A stretch of 64,000 bases of DNA. Origin: Marinobacter sp. S0848L (GTDB lineage: Bacteria; Pseudomonadota; Gammaproteobacteria; Pseudomonadales; Oleiphilaceae). Shown here piece by piece: positions 41,949 through 51,392 of this stretch (position 1 is the first letter of the stretch; each line of letters starts with the position of its first letter). Location: NCBI RefSeq assembly GCF_023016065.1, contig NZ_JALKAQ010000012.1:38879-102878 (forward strand), written 5' to 3'. The translations under genes were made by a program, and so were the position numbers. A model generated the notes under the pieces. That model made no database searches and was not told where the DNA came from. It was given only the letters and a program-made list of their open reading frames with translations.

Positions 41949-42326
41949 ATGAAATATTTAACAAAAGCTATAGCGCTTGCATGTACCGTCGCGATGCCAA
42001 TGTCTTGGGCGCAAGAAGCGCCTTCTGCGTTTCAGTATGGAAAGATGACAATGATTGAGGACGCTGTGGAGTCGCCGAGTGTGACCGTTGTTCACTCGGA
42101 CACCTCTGGGGTGGTAGAAGTTCGCTTCCAAGAGTGTGAAGGCTGCAGTTTTAAAAGCCTTCTCCCGTCGAAGGAGATAAGTTTTGGTGTTGGTGATGGC
42201 TCGCTGTCAGCGGCTATGGCCGCAAAAAAATATAAGAATAGCGCCGGAACGGTTTTCTTTGACACTACAACGTCAATGGTGAACCGAGTTCAGTACTTTC
42301 AAGCCCAAAAAGGGGGTGAGAAATGA
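41949..42326 (+). CDS. Small secreted protein of unknown function in the pil operon
   Basis: 125 residues from the ATG at 41949, with AGGAG seven bases upstream. A signal peptide is clear (MKYLTKAIALACTVAMPMSWAQ, cleavage probably after AWAQ-type SWAQ). The mature part is about 103 residues with a single Cys pair in ECEGCSF and no recognised domain. It overlaps pilY1 by 4 nt (ATGA), so it is translated with it. In Pseudomonas aeruginosa a small protein, PilY2, lies after pilY1; here none is found there, and this gene precedes pilY1. An accessory role for PilY1 is inference. Confidence 0.8.
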   Translation: MKYLTKAIALACTVAMPMSWAQEAPSAFQYGKMTMIEDAVESPSVTVVHSDTSGVVEVRFQECEGCSFKSLLPSKEISFGVGDGSLSAAMAAKKYKNSAGTVFFDTTTSMVNRVQYFQAQKGGEK

Positions 42327-45300
42327 GATCAAATAAAAATAAGTGCACATCTTTTTTAAGCGGATTTATTCTGGCTCTAGGCTCAACAGTTACGTCCGCG
42401 GATGATACAGAGATATTTTTTAATACTCAGACATCCACTAGTATTCGGCCGAATTTGCTATTTATACTGGATAATTCTGGCAGTATGAGAACGGAAGTGG
42501 AAATTGAAGTTCCCGCTACTGATTATGATTCCGAAAAAACTTACTCGGGTGATTACAAATCCGACAGGATGTATTTCAAAAAATCTAAAGATGGCGAATA
42601 TGATGACGACGATGAAGATTCTTTCCCCATTGCCAATCTAAAGTGCGAGGATGTTAAAAGTCGTCATAAGAATGGTGTCGGTGAGTTCAAAAGTCATCGA
42701 ATGGCTTATAAGAATAATAAAGGAAAATGGAAGCCTGTAAAAAAGAATAAAGTTGGTAATCGAGACGTACATTGTGAAAGTGATGGGGCAGTAGAAGGGC
42801 TCGATAGTTGGAGTGATATAAAAATATTTGATTATGCTTTTGGTAATTATCTTAACTGGGGGGGCGGTGAGAAAAAAACAGTTAAAAAGTCGCGTTTAGA
42901 AATAATGCAGGAAGTTGCTGGCAGTCTCGCAGATAGCACATCAGGCGTAAATATCGGTCTGATGGCCTTTAACCAGAGTCAGCCAAGTGATGGTGGACGA
43001 GTTCTAAATGGCGTAGAGGATGTTAAAACAAATGCGGGCACTTTTAAACAAAAAGTTAATGCTTTAAGGGCAAGCGGTAATACCCCGCTGTCGGAAACAA
43101 TGTTTGAAGCTATGTATTACTACCAGGGAGGTAAGCCGTTTGCCGATAGAAATCCACCGTCGGATGTTCTTGACCTAAACGGTAACTATATATCACCCAT
43201 TGAGTATGAGTGTCAGTCTAATAATATAATACTTTTGAGTGATGGTGCGCCGACTTCAGATACGACATATAACAATAAGATAGGGACAGTCGTTGGATCT
43301 AGATGCAGTGGAAATTGTCTTGATGAACTTGCGGGACATATGAAAAATAAAGATATGTCGTCAGGTTTCGCGGGTGATCAGGTTGTTACAACATACACGG
43401 TAGGGTTTGCGATTGACCATAGTTTGCTGGCAAGCACGGCAAAATCTGGTGGGGGGCAGTATTATATAGCAAATGATGCGGAGGAGTTAGCGGACGCCTT
43501 TGATGATATTGTAAGAAGTGTTCTTGATACAAGCAGTACTTTCGTAGCGCCTGGTGTAGCCGTTAACTCTTTTAATCGGCTTTCACATTTGAACGCGCTC
43601 TATTATTCGGTCTTTGAGCCGGAAACGCGTCCTCTCTGGCAAGGAAACCTGAAACGCTACAAGATTAACGATGATGGTGAAATTGTAGACGTTAAAGGTA
43701 ATGCAGCCGTTGACTCTGCAACAGGATTTTTCAAAGATACAGCGCAAAGCTGGTGGGCGACTGCAGCAGATGGGAAGGCCGTCACTGCTGGAGGAGCACG
43801 CTCTCAGTTGCCAGACGTCGTGAATAATCGGCAGGTGTTTACGTCTATCTCTGGGGCTGCTTTAACTGCTATATCGACAGCAGAGAAAGGGACGTTAACT
43901 AAATCGCTATTTGGTGATCCAAATATGAGTGATTCGGATCATGAGAATTTGATCCGTTGGACTCGTGGTGAGGATGTTAATGATGAGGATGGGGATGGCC
44001 AAACTACAGATGCCCGCAAGTTTCTTGCGGACCCACTTCACTCGGAACCAAAGTTAATTGTTTATGGAGGCACTGAGAGCGCCCCGGATACGACAGTGTT
44101 TTTTGGGGATAACCAGGGCTATATCCATGCTGTTGATGGCGAGACAGGTCAATCCTATTTTGCGTTTATGCCTAAAGAACTTCTCGGCAATCAAAAAACT
44201 TTGATGGAAAACAGAAAAAGTGAAGGTTCGCGAGTCTACGGCATGGATGGCTCGATCGTAAGCTGGGTCGGCGCATCGGGTCCTAGCGAACATGTTTACT
44301 TGTATTCAGGTATGCGCAGAGGCGGACGAAATTACTACGCATTGGATGCGACCGACAGGAATGCGCCTAAGTTCAAGTGGAGCATTTTGGGTGGCTCAGG
44401 TGATTTCCAAGAACTAGGGCAAACCTGGTCGACTCCAGTGAAGAGCAAAGTAAATATAGGTGGCACGGCTAAAGACGTATTATTCTTTGCTGGAGGGTAT
44501 GACCCCAATCAGGATGACGTAAGCACACGAACAGAAGACTCTATGGGGCGTGCGCTCTATATTGTCGATGCCAAGACAGGCAGTCGATTGTGGTGGGCCG
44601 GACCTAAAGGTTCGGGGGCAGACCTGGAGTTGGATGAGCTGAAGTACAGCATACCTGCTAGCCCGAAAGTTCTGGATATGGACGGAGATCACCTTGCAGA
44701 CCAAGTGTATGTTGGTGATATGGGCGGTCAGGTTTGGCGTTTTGATTTGAATAATGGGAAAGCCGCGAGTGACTTTGCTCATGGCGGGCGCATAGCCGAC
44801 TTTGCGGGTAGTGAAGTTGCGAATGCTCGCCGCTTTTACCACACCCCAGATCTTTCTATGAGCCAGTATTGGGGTAAGCGATACCTTAATTTGATGATTG
44901 GTTCGGGGTATCAAGCGCATCCCTTGAACAAGGTGATAGACGATCGTGTGTATATGATCCGCATGCCGAACCTTTACGACGCGCCGGTTGACCCAGGTAC
45001 GGGCACCGTCAAGTACACCGCAATAACAGAAACGGATTTGCTGGATATTACGGATAATGCTATCGGCCAGGGTACTGACACAGAAAAGCTTGTTGCCGAG
45101 AAAGCGTTGTCGACCAAGAGCGGGTGGATGCTACAGCTCGAAAATGTTGGGGAAAAGATGCTTTCTTCAAGCCTGGTGGTTGATGGGGTGGCTACAGTCA
45201 CAACTTATCAGCCTGCCCCCTCACTTTCGGCATGCGCACCTTCGACAGGCCGCTCACGGTTGTATTCGGTTAATCTGCGTGACGGAACGCCGGTAAGAAA

Positions 45301-45493
45301 CTACGATGAAATAGGTACGGATACGGAGCTTACCAAGGGTGATCGGAGTAAGGATATATTAGATCCAGGGCTTCCCCCTACGCCAAAGTTGTTGCGGACC
45401 CCTAAAGACCCGTTCATTTGTGTTGGTACGCATTGCTTTAAGGTTGATAAGATTAACTCTTTGACCCAGACCTATTGGAGGGAGATTGAGTGA
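42323..45493 (+). CDS. pilY1: Type IV pilus tip adhesin/assembly protein PilY1
   Basis: 1,056 residues. A signal peptide (about 1-27) is followed by a von Willebrand A-like domain with MIDAS motif LDNSGSM (Asp near residue 49), later SGNTPLSE and LLSDGAPTSD. The domain is interrupted by a Lys/Asp-rich insert at about residues 60-150 (with DDDDED). The C-terminal half is a PQQ-like beta-propeller (DPLHSEPKLIVYGG, NQGYIHAVDGETG). It has an EF-type calcium loop, DMDGDHLAD, near residue 785, and another candidate, NDEDGDGQTTD, near 555. PilY1 sits at the pilus tip and acts in adhesion, retraction and surface sensing. The 5' half is much more AT-rich than nearby genes. It overlaps pilE by 4 nt. 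Confidence 0.93.
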   Translation: MRSNKNKCTSFLSGFILALGSTVTSADDTEIFFNTQTSTSIRPNLLFILDNSGSMRTEVEIEVPATDYDSEKTYSGDYKSDRMYFKKSKDGEYDDDDEDSFPIANLKCEDVKSRHKNGVGEFKSHRMAYKNNKGKWKPVKKNKVGNRDVHCESDGAVEGLDSWSDIKIFDYAFGNYLNWGGGEKKTVKKSRLEIMQEVAGSLADSTSGVNIGLMAFNQSQPSDGGRVLNGVEDVKTNAGTFKQKVNALRASGNTPLSETMFEAMYYYQGGKPFADRNPPSDVLDLNGNYISPIEYECQSNNIILLSDGAPTSDTTYNNKIGTVVGSRCSGNCLDELAGHMKNKDMSSGFAGDQVVTTYTVGFAIDHSLLASTAKSGGGQYYIANDAEELADAFDDIVRSVLDTSSTFVAPGVAVNSFNRLSHLNALYYSVFEPETRPLWQGNLKRYKINDDGEIVDVKGNAAVDSATGFFKDTAQSWWATAADGKAVTAGGARSQLPDVVNNRQVFTSISGAALTAISTAEKGTLTKSLFGDPNMSDSDHENLIRWTRGEDVNDEDGDGQTTDARKFLADPLHSEPKLIVYGGTESAPDTTVFFGDNQGYIHAVDGETGQSYFAFMPKELLGNQKTLMENRKSEGSRVYGMDGSIVSWVGASGPSEHVYLYSGMRRGGRNYYALDATDRNAPKFKWSILGGSGDFQELGQTWSTPVKSKVNIGGTAKDVLFFAGGYDPNQDDVSTRTEDSMGRALYIVDAKTGSRLWWAGPKGSGADLELDELKYSIPASPKVLDMDGDHLADQVYVGDMGGQVWRFDLNNGKAASDFAHGGRIADFAGSEVANARRFYHTPDLSMSQYWGKRYLNLMIGSGYQAHPLNKVIDDRVYMIRMPNLYDAPVDPGTGTVKYTAITETDLLDITDNAIGQGTDTEKLVAEKALSTKSGWMLQLENVGEKMLSSSLVVDGVATVTTYQPAPSLSACAPSTGRSRLYSVNLRDGTPVRNYDEIGTDTELTKGDRSKDILDPGLPPTPKLLRTPKDPFICVGTHCFKVDKINSLTQTYWREIE

Positions 45494-45936
45494 TCAACCG
45501 TAAGCAAATTGGCTTTACTTTGATCGAGCTTATGATTGTGGTAGCCATTGTCGGCATTCTTGCCGCAGTGGCCTATCCATCCTATCAGGAGCATGTGAAG
45601 TCTTCTCGTCGAGCTGAGGCACAGTCAGCGCTGATGGGGTTGGCCTCCGCAATGGAGCGGCATTTTACGGCAAATAATACCTATAAAGGTGCAGGGGCTG
45701 GCGGGGACACCGGTGCTCCTAGCATCTATTATGATCAGGTGCCAAATAGCGGTGGGACCGCATACTATAATTTGACGATTACGAGTGCTTCAGACACGGC
45801 CTTTTTGGTGACGGCAACCCCGGTGAATGCACAGGCCGGGGATGGTTTCCTCGACCTGAATAATCAGGGTGTTAGGCGCTGGGACCGAGATAATGGAGGT
45901 AGTATTGGTACTGGCGAGAATACCTGGAAAAAATAG
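45490..45936 (+). CDS. pilE: Type IV minor pilin PilE
   Basis: 148 residues starting at GTG, with GGAGGGA about seven bases upstream and a 4-nt overlap with pilY1. The short leader MINRKQIG precedes FTLIELMIVVAIVGILAAVA with Glu+5, the most canonical pilin helix in the cluster. YPSYQEHVKSSRRAEAQSAL is typical of PilE minor pilins of the pilY1 operon, and the C-terminal half has the NLTI/FLVTATP strands. The name follows the operon position; it is not the major pilin by context. Confidence 0.9.
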   Translation: MINRKQIGFTLIELMIVVAIVGILAAVAYPSYQEHVKSSRRAEAQSALMGLASAMERHFTANNTYKGAGAGGDTGAPSIYYDQVPNSGGTAYYNLTITSASDTAFLVTATPVNAQAGDGFLDLNNQGVRRWDRDNGGSIGTGENTWKK

Positions 45937-45952
45937 TGGGTATTCCTTGGGG

Positions 45953-46507
45953 TTAGCACTGAATCAGTGCCCCCCAAGATAGCCGTATTTTATTGTCTCT
46001 ATCATGGTCATGCACTGCGCGGAACCGACCGCCACGATTGATGGTGAGGAAGGTCATTGGCTGGTTGGAGTTCTGCGTTGGGCATGCGACTAATGAGCCG
46101 CTGGCTCCATGAATGAGGCCGCTTGGGTTAAATGTTAGGTAGCCCCGTCCTCCTGTTCTGGATCTTATGTGATATCTAGGAGTGGGCGGAATTAGCTTCC
46201 AGATAATATCATCGTCTGGCCTCAGGTCTTTGTTTCTATCTGGAAATATGGCCGCAGGATTTGTCCAGTCGTCTATACATCTGTTTTCTGAAGATAGGGG
46301 GCATATAGTTACGAGGCGCCCTGTATGAACCGCTTGCGCCCGGGCAAATGAAAAAGCGCTATTATAAGTTGTTATTAGTTCTCGTTGCCTTGCGTTAGTC
46401 ACTTCTCGATCCAGCGCGGGAACTGCGATGCTAAAGCTGATTGCAAGGATGACCAGCGTAATTAGCAGCTCAACAAGAGTTAAGCCTTTGTTGTAATAGG
46501 TATTCAT
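45953..46507 (-). CDS. Second FimT/GspH-family pseudopilin
   Basis: 184 residues, reading towards pilE. The leader MNTYYNKG precedes LTLVELLITLVILAISFSIA with Glu+5. The body carries the GspH/FimT pattern (FARAQAVHTGRLVTICPLS, and C-terminal GRGYLTFNPSG and ITINRGGRFR-like TINRGGRFR). AAGGAGG lies directly upstream of the ATG. It is a paralogue, not a copy, of the first gene of the cluster. It lies just upstream of pilR-side genes in the opposite direction, so it is probably transcribed on its own. Confidence 0.88.
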   Translation of the reverse strand: MNTYYNKGLTLVELLITLVILAISFSIAVPALDREVTNARQRELITTYNSAFSFARAQAVHTGRLVTICPLSSENRCIDDWTNPAAIFPDRNKDLRPDDDIIWKLIPPTPRYHIRSRTGGRGYLTFNPSGLIHGASGSLVACPTQNSNQPMTFLTINRGGRFRAVHDHDRDNKIRLSWGALIQC

Positions 46508-46559
46508 TATGCCTCCTTGGCGTCATATAGCTTTCGTCCTGAAAGCCAGATACGATTAT

Positions 46560-47939
46560 CTACTCCATCCCCAACTTCTTCAACCGATACCGCATCGCTC
46601 GAAAACTGATCCCCAACCTTTTAGCCGCCGCCGTCTTGTTCCATCGAGTAGCTTCAAGTGCCTTTTCAATGGCCTGCCGCTCGATCGTCTCAAGATAATC
46701 TTCCAGATCAATTTCCCCTTCCGGCACTAAATCCGAAATTCCTTCGCCGCCATTGCTGGGTCCGCGCGCGGCACTACCGTGTGCCACACTGCCACCAAGA
46801 TGCAGGTCCTCCGCATCAATGCGATCCTCATCACACAGCGTAAACGCCCTCTCAAGAATGTTCTCAAGCTCCCGCACGTTGCCCGGGAAATCGTAGCTTT
46901 TCAGCCGGTTGATCGCTGCTGTGGTGAGGGTGGCTGGCTCGCACTCGTACTCTCCGGCAATGCGTTCAAGTATGCGCTCGGCCAGCAAGGGGATGTCGTC
47001 TCGTCGTTCGCGAAGGGCCGGTACGGCCAGTTCGATCACGTTGATGCGGTAAAACAGGTCTTGGCGAAAGTCTCCGGACAGCACCAATTCAGGTAGGTTC
47101 TTGTGAGTGGCGCTCAGCACGCGAATGTCTACCGGGATCTCTTTGGTATCGCCAACGGGCCGCACGGCTTTTTCTTGAATAGCACGCAGCAGTTTTACCT
47201 GCATGGCGAGGGGTAAATCGGCCACTTCGTCCAAAAACAGGGTGCCGCCATCAGCACTGCGGAACAGACCGTCTTTATTCTCTACGGCGCCGGTGAAGCT
47301 GCCTTTTCTATGCCCGAAGAATTCGCTTTCCATCAGCTCTGAGGGAATTGCACCGCAGTTAACGGCAATGAACGGTGCTTCAGCTCGTGGGCCCTGCAGG
47401 TGAATCATTCGGGCAACCAGTTCTTTACCGCTGCCGGATTCACCGCTGATAAACACCGGTGCCTGGCTGCGGGCGAGCTTGCGGGTTTGGTTGCGAAGTT
47501 TGCGGAGTTCCGGGGAGTTGCCCAGCAACAGGCCGGGATTGTCGGCCTCGGCCGTCGTTTCGGTTTTGGGTTCCGACAGTTTCAGGGCGCTGTTCACCAG
47601 CTCACGCAGCCGGGGCAGTTCGACCGGTTTGGACACGAAATCAAACGCGCCTGCTTTTAGCGATTCAATGGCGGTGTCCATGCTGCCATAGGCGGTGATA
47701 ACGGCCACGGGGGTGCTGGGGCTGTGTTGTTGGATCCATTGCACGAGTTCAATGCCGTTACCGTCCGGCAGGTTCATGTCGGTCAGGCACAGTTGGGGTT
47801 TGTGCTCGTCCAGTATGGCGCGTGCGCTAGCCAGATCGGCGGCGGTATACGTGGTGATACCCATGCGCACCAACGTAATTTCCAGAAGACTACGAATATC
47901 CGGCTCGTCGTCTACGATCAGCGCTGTGTGATTACTCAT
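46560..47939 (-). CDS. pilR: NtrC-family response regulator PilR
   Basis: 459 residues from the ATG at 47939; the frame extends upstream without a better start. The receiver has Asp in CLTDMNLPDG. The sigma54 AAA+ domain has Walker A GESGSGKELVA, GSFTGA (the sigma54-contact loop, normally GAFTGA), and FLDEVADLP. A Fis-type helix-turn-helix, WNKTAAAKRLGISFRAMRYR, ends the protein. It activates major-pilin transcription with RpoN. The PilR name rests on the pilS partner and pil context. Confidence 0.93.
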   Translation of the reverse strand: MSNHTALIVDDEPDIRSLLEITLVRMGITTYTAADLASARAILDEHKPQLCLTDMNLPDGNGIELVQWIQQHSPSTPVAVITAYGSMDTAIESLKAGAFDFVSKPVELPRLRELVNSALKLSEPKTETTAEADNPGLLLGNSPELRKLRNQTRKLARSQAPVFISGESGSGKELVARMIHLQGPRAEAPFIAVNCGAIPSELMESEFFGHRKGSFTGAVENKDGLFRSADGGTLFLDEVADLPLAMQVKLLRAIQEKAVRPVGDTKEIPVDIRVLSATHKNLPELVLSGDFRQDLFYRINVIELAVPALRERRDDIPLLAERILERIAGEYECEPATLTTAAINRLKSYDFPGNVRELENILERAFTLCDEDRIDAEDLHLGGSVAHGSAARGPSNGGEGISDLVPEGEIDLEDYLETIERQAIEKALEATRWNKTAAAKRLGISFRAMRYRLKKLGME

Positions 47940-47989
47940 GGTGTTACCGGTTCCCTGTTGAATTGCTAACGCCCGATGGTCGTTGTTGC

Positions 47990-49633
47990 TTAAATCATCC
48001 GCCCGGGATGCGCGAACGTGATGCGAAAGCGGCACCCCGGCTGTTCGTCTTCCACCAGCGACAGGTGTGCTTGATTGGCTTCACACAGTTCTTGCGCAAG
48101 GTAAAGCCCAAGCCCGGTTCCGTTCTTATCCAAGGTGAAAAACGGTTCGAAGACCGAGTTGCGATACTCGGGGGCTATGCCGGCTCCAAAATCCCGAATA
48201 TCAATGCGAGCCCGCTCGCCGTCGGGAGTTGCGCCAACCAGCAATTGTATCTTTTTTTTACCGGTGTTCTGTTCGCTGTACCGCAAACCATTGTCGCACA
48301 GGTTAACCATGACTTGTTCAATCTGGCTTTTATCAAAGCGGGCGCCGGGCACCTCGTCTTCAATCAGCAACTCAATGTTCGCGGGAATGCTGCCGGCCTG
48401 ACTTTGCTGGAAATCGTTGCAAAAGCTCGTTAACCACGCTTGGACATCGACAAGCTCGGTGTTGGCCATACGCCGTCGCGACAGATCCAGAACGTTCTCG
48501 ATAATACCGTTAACCCGCTTGGAGTGCCGGCGAATAATGTCGAGCATTTGCTGATCGTTTTGGTCTATGTGGGGTGACTCTTCCATCAGTTGAGCCGCAT
48601 GACTAATGGCCCCTAACGGGTTTCGGATTTCATGCGCGATCCCCGCGGTTAGCCGTCCCAGTGATGCCAGTTTCATCTGCTGAGCCTGTTGAGTGACTTT
48701 GCTCATGTCTTCAATAAAAACGAGGATGTGATCGCCGCGCTCTTGATCGAGTTGGGTGAAATTGGCCTGTAGTAGCGGGGAGGTTGGGGTGGCTTGGAAC
48801 GGTTCGATTTTCGTGTGGTGATCGTTCAGCCAAGCGCTCAGCCCATCTTCTAATGGTGCTGGTAGAGTGAGCGGTTGGTGCATGCCATAGAGATGCGTGG
48901 CAGCCTCTTCGAACAACATTTCGTCGGCAGCGGCATTTGCCAAACGAATTTGCCCGAATTGATCCAACACGAGAATGCCGGTGCGCATGCGCTGTATGAT
49001 TTGCTGGTTGATCTGCTCAAGCTCCGCAATGCTCTTGGCGCGGCTGGTGGCCAATGCTTCGCTTCGAATTACCCGTTTCGAAATACTTTGCAAGATAAAG
49101 GCTGCGGCAAAATACAAAATGCCCAAGGAACCTGCTCGAACAATATCGTCGGCCGACGCATTAAGGGTCAGGGTGGCCCAGATGGATATGCTCAGTGAAC
49201 AGAGGGTTGCAAGCGCCGCGTAAAAGGTGCCCAGGCGGTTCGGGGCAAGGATGTTGCCCGCCGCAACCGACACAATGACCAGGTTGGCCAAGCCGCTGGT
49301 GATGCCGGAACTGGCCAGTAATAAGCTGTGAATGATGAGTATGTCGGCCAGAACGGATAGGGTGATGTGCCGTTGGCGGGGATAGAAACCGGCTAATAGT
49401 AACAAGGCAATGAGCCCGTTTACGCCGAAGTAGGACAGTGCGCCGATTTGGTAGGTGTCCAGCCAACGGAACTTTGCTTCCGCCATGAAAGGTTCAACAA
49501 ACAGCAGGCCGACCAGCAAAGTGCTGATCACTAGGCGGTAGTGGTTGTAGACCCGAAATAATCTCGCTTGCTGGTCTGTTGCATGAGGCCCGAAAGGCGA
49601 GCGTGCAGTACTTGTCGGAGAGTCTGAGGCCAT
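47990..49633 (-). CDS. pilS: Sensor histidine kinase PilS
   Basis: 547 residues with six predicted membrane helices in the first 190 residues, then a PAS domain (QRMRTGILVLDQFGQIRLAN, about 218-237). A HisKA box GIAHEIRNPLGAISHAAQLM and an HATPase domain with NLCDNGLRYS, DFGAGI and GTGLGLYLAQEL follow. This is the PilS layout. In relatives PilS senses pilin in the membrane and controls PilR. The pilR gene follows after 50 bp. Confidence 0.93.
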   Translation of the reverse strand: MASDSPTSTARSPFGPHATDQQARLFRVYNHYRLVISTLLVGLLFVEPFMAEAKFRWLDTYQIGALSYFGVNGLIALLLLAGFYPRQRHITLSVLADILIIHSLLLASSGITSGLANLVIVSVAAGNILAPNRLGTFYAALATLCSLSISIWATLTLNASADDIVRAGSLGILYFAAAFILQSISKRVIRSEALATSRAKSIAELEQINQQIIQRMRTGILVLDQFGQIRLANAAADEMLFEEAATHLYGMHQPLTLPAPLEDGLSAWLNDHHTKIEPFQATPTSPLLQANFTQLDQERGDHILVFIEDMSKVTQQAQQMKLASLGRLTAGIAHEIRNPLGAISHAAQLMEESPHIDQNDQQMLDIIRRHSKRVNGIIENVLDLSRRRMANTELVDVQAWLTSFCNDFQQSQAGSIPANIELLIEDEVPGARFDKSQIEQVMVNLCDNGLRYSEQNTGKKKIQLLVGATPDGERARIDIRDFGAGIAPEYRNSVFEPFFTLDKNGTGLGLYLAQELCEANQAHLSLVEDEQPGCRFRITFAHPGRMI

Positions 49634-49683
49634 ATCGGAAGTTATCTGTTGTCAGTCAGGAGAATTCCTTGTCTGTGCGTGGT

Positions 49684-49689
49684 TATAAT
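49684..49689 (+). promoter_or_regulatory. Probable -10 element of nadE
   Basis: A consensus TATAAT lies 39 bp before nadE in the pilS-nadE divergent gap. No convincing -35 at 16-18 bp was found, so the promoter is only partly supported. Confidence 0.4.
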
Positions 49690-49727
49690 AGCCTTTTAAC
49701 GGCAATAAGTTACAGGAGCCTTTTTGC

Positions 49728-51392
49728 ATGACGGCACCCGGCAAAGTATCCGAGGAAGCTAGCCCCGTGAAAAAATTGCGGGTGGTAATGGCCCAGTTGG
49801 ATTTTCTGGTAGGAGATATTCCCGGTAACACCGAGCGGGTGATTCAGGCCGCGCGTGAAGCATGGCAAGAGCATCAGGCCGATATCGTGGTGTTTCCTGA
49901 GCTGTGTCTAACGGGTTATCCGCCGGAAGATCTCCTGCTGCGCCCAAGCTTGGGCATTCGTGTGTCGGATGCTGTCGAGCAGCTTAAGCAGGCAAAGTTG
50001 GAACCGGCGATTGTTGTTGGGGCACCGGTGCGTTCGGGTGGATTGCTCTACAACGCCGCACTGGTTATTGAAGACGGTGTCTTGGTGGGAAAATATTTCA
50101 AACGGTGCCCGCCCAACTACCAGGTGTTCGACGAAAAGCGTTATTTCGCAGAAGGTCAGAATGCCAAAGTGCTGAACATCAAAGGTGTACAAGTTGGTCT
50201 TACCGTCTGTGAGGATATCTGGGCCGATGGCCCGGTTGAAGATGCGGCAGCGGCAGGAGCCCAGCTCATTTTGAACCTGAATGCCTCACCGTACGACATC
50301 GACAAACAGGCCCGTCGCAAAGCGCTGCTGGAGCGTAAGGCTGCCAATAACAATGTGAGCATTGTTTATGTCAATCTGATGGGCGGGCAAGACGAGCTGG
50401 TGTTTGATGGCGGTTCGATGGTGGTTGACCATTCGGGCACGCTGGCCGCCGAAGTGCCGCAGTTTAAAGAAGGGTTGTTCCCGGTCGAGTTTTTATGCGA
50501 ACACCATTGCCAGCCGGTGTCGCAATTGCCGTGCCCGGAGCCTTCGCTCGAGGCTAACGTGTACAACGCCTTGGTCATCGGTGTTCGGGACTACGTGAAC
50601 AAAAACGGCTTTAAATCTGTTGTGCTCGGGTTATCCGGCGGGATCGACTCGGCCCTGACCCTGGCGATTGCGGTGGATGCGCTCGGGAAAGAGCGCGTAA
50701 GGGCTGTCATGATGCCGTTCCGCTACACCTCCAGTGCAAGTCTGGAAGACGCGGAAGCTCAGGCCACAACCATGGGCGTGCAGTACGACGTGTTCTCTAT
50801 TGAGCCAATGTACGACGTGTTCATGAAAACCCTGAAAGCGCCGTTCGAAGGTACCCAGCCGGATACCACCGAGGAAAACCTGCAGGCGCGCCTGCGCGGT
50901 GTGCTGCTGATGTCGTTGTCCAATAAGTTTGGTTCGCTGGTGTTAACCACCGGCAACAAGAGCGAGCTCGCGGTGGGCTATTCCACCTTATACGGCGATA
51001 TGGCTGGCGGTTTTGATGTGCTTAAAGATGTGCCGAAAACGCTGGTGTTTCGTTTGTCCCGTTATCGAAATACGATAGCGCCGGTGATTCCGAAGCGGGT
51101 GATAACCCGGCCGCCTTCGGCCGAACTTGCGCCGGACCAGAAAGACGAAGACAGCCTGCCCGGCTACGACACGCTCGATGCCATTTTGCATCTGTACGTT
51201 GAGCGGGATTACAGCGCCGAAGCAATCGTGGCCGAAGGGTACGAGCGTGCCGACGTGGAAAGGGTGACCCGCTTGGTGGATATCAACGAGTACAAACGCC
51301 GGCAGGCGCCGATTGGTGTGCGTATTACTGAGCGAGGCTTTGGTAAAGACCGCCGGTATCCAATTACCAACGGCTGGAAGATAGGCAAGTAA
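49728..51392 (+). CDS. nadE: Glutamine-dependent NAD+ synthetase
   Basis: 554 residues. The N-terminal nitrilase-type glutaminase domain has Glu in FPELCLTGYPPEDLL, Lys in FKRCPPNYQVFDEKRYF and Cys in LTVCEDIW. The C-terminal NAD synthase domain has the P-loop LGLSGGIDSALTLA (about residue 300) and TTGNKSELAVGYSTLYGD. It makes NAD+ from deamido-NAD using glutamine nitrogen. AGGAG precedes the ATG. It is convergent with bamD. Confidence 0.97.
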   Translation: MTAPGKVSEEASPVKKLRVVMAQLDFLVGDIPGNTERVIQAAREAWQEHQADIVVFPELCLTGYPPEDLLLRPSLGIRVSDAVEQLKQAKLEPAIVVGAPVRSGGLLYNAALVIEDGVLVGKYFKRCPPNYQVFDEKRYFAEGQNAKVLNIKGVQVGLTVCEDIWADGPVEDAAAAGAQLILNLNASPYDIDKQARRKALLERKAANNNVSIVYVNLMGGQDELVFDGGSMVVDHSGTLAAEVPQFKEGLFPVEFLCEHHCQPVSQLPCPEPSLEANVYNALVIGVRDYVNKNGFKSVVLGLSGGIDSALTLAIAVDALGKERVRAVMMPFRYTSSASLEDAEAQATTMGVQYDVFSIEPMYDVFMKTLKAPFEGTQPDTTEENLQARLRGVLLMSLSNKFGSLVLTTGNKSELAVGYSTLYGDMAGGFDVLKDVPKTLVFRLSRYRNTIAPVIPKRVITRPPSAELAPDQKDEDSLPGYDTLDAILHLYVERDYSAEAIVAEGYERADVERVTRLVDINEYKRRQAPIGVRITERGFGKDRRYPITNGWKIGK

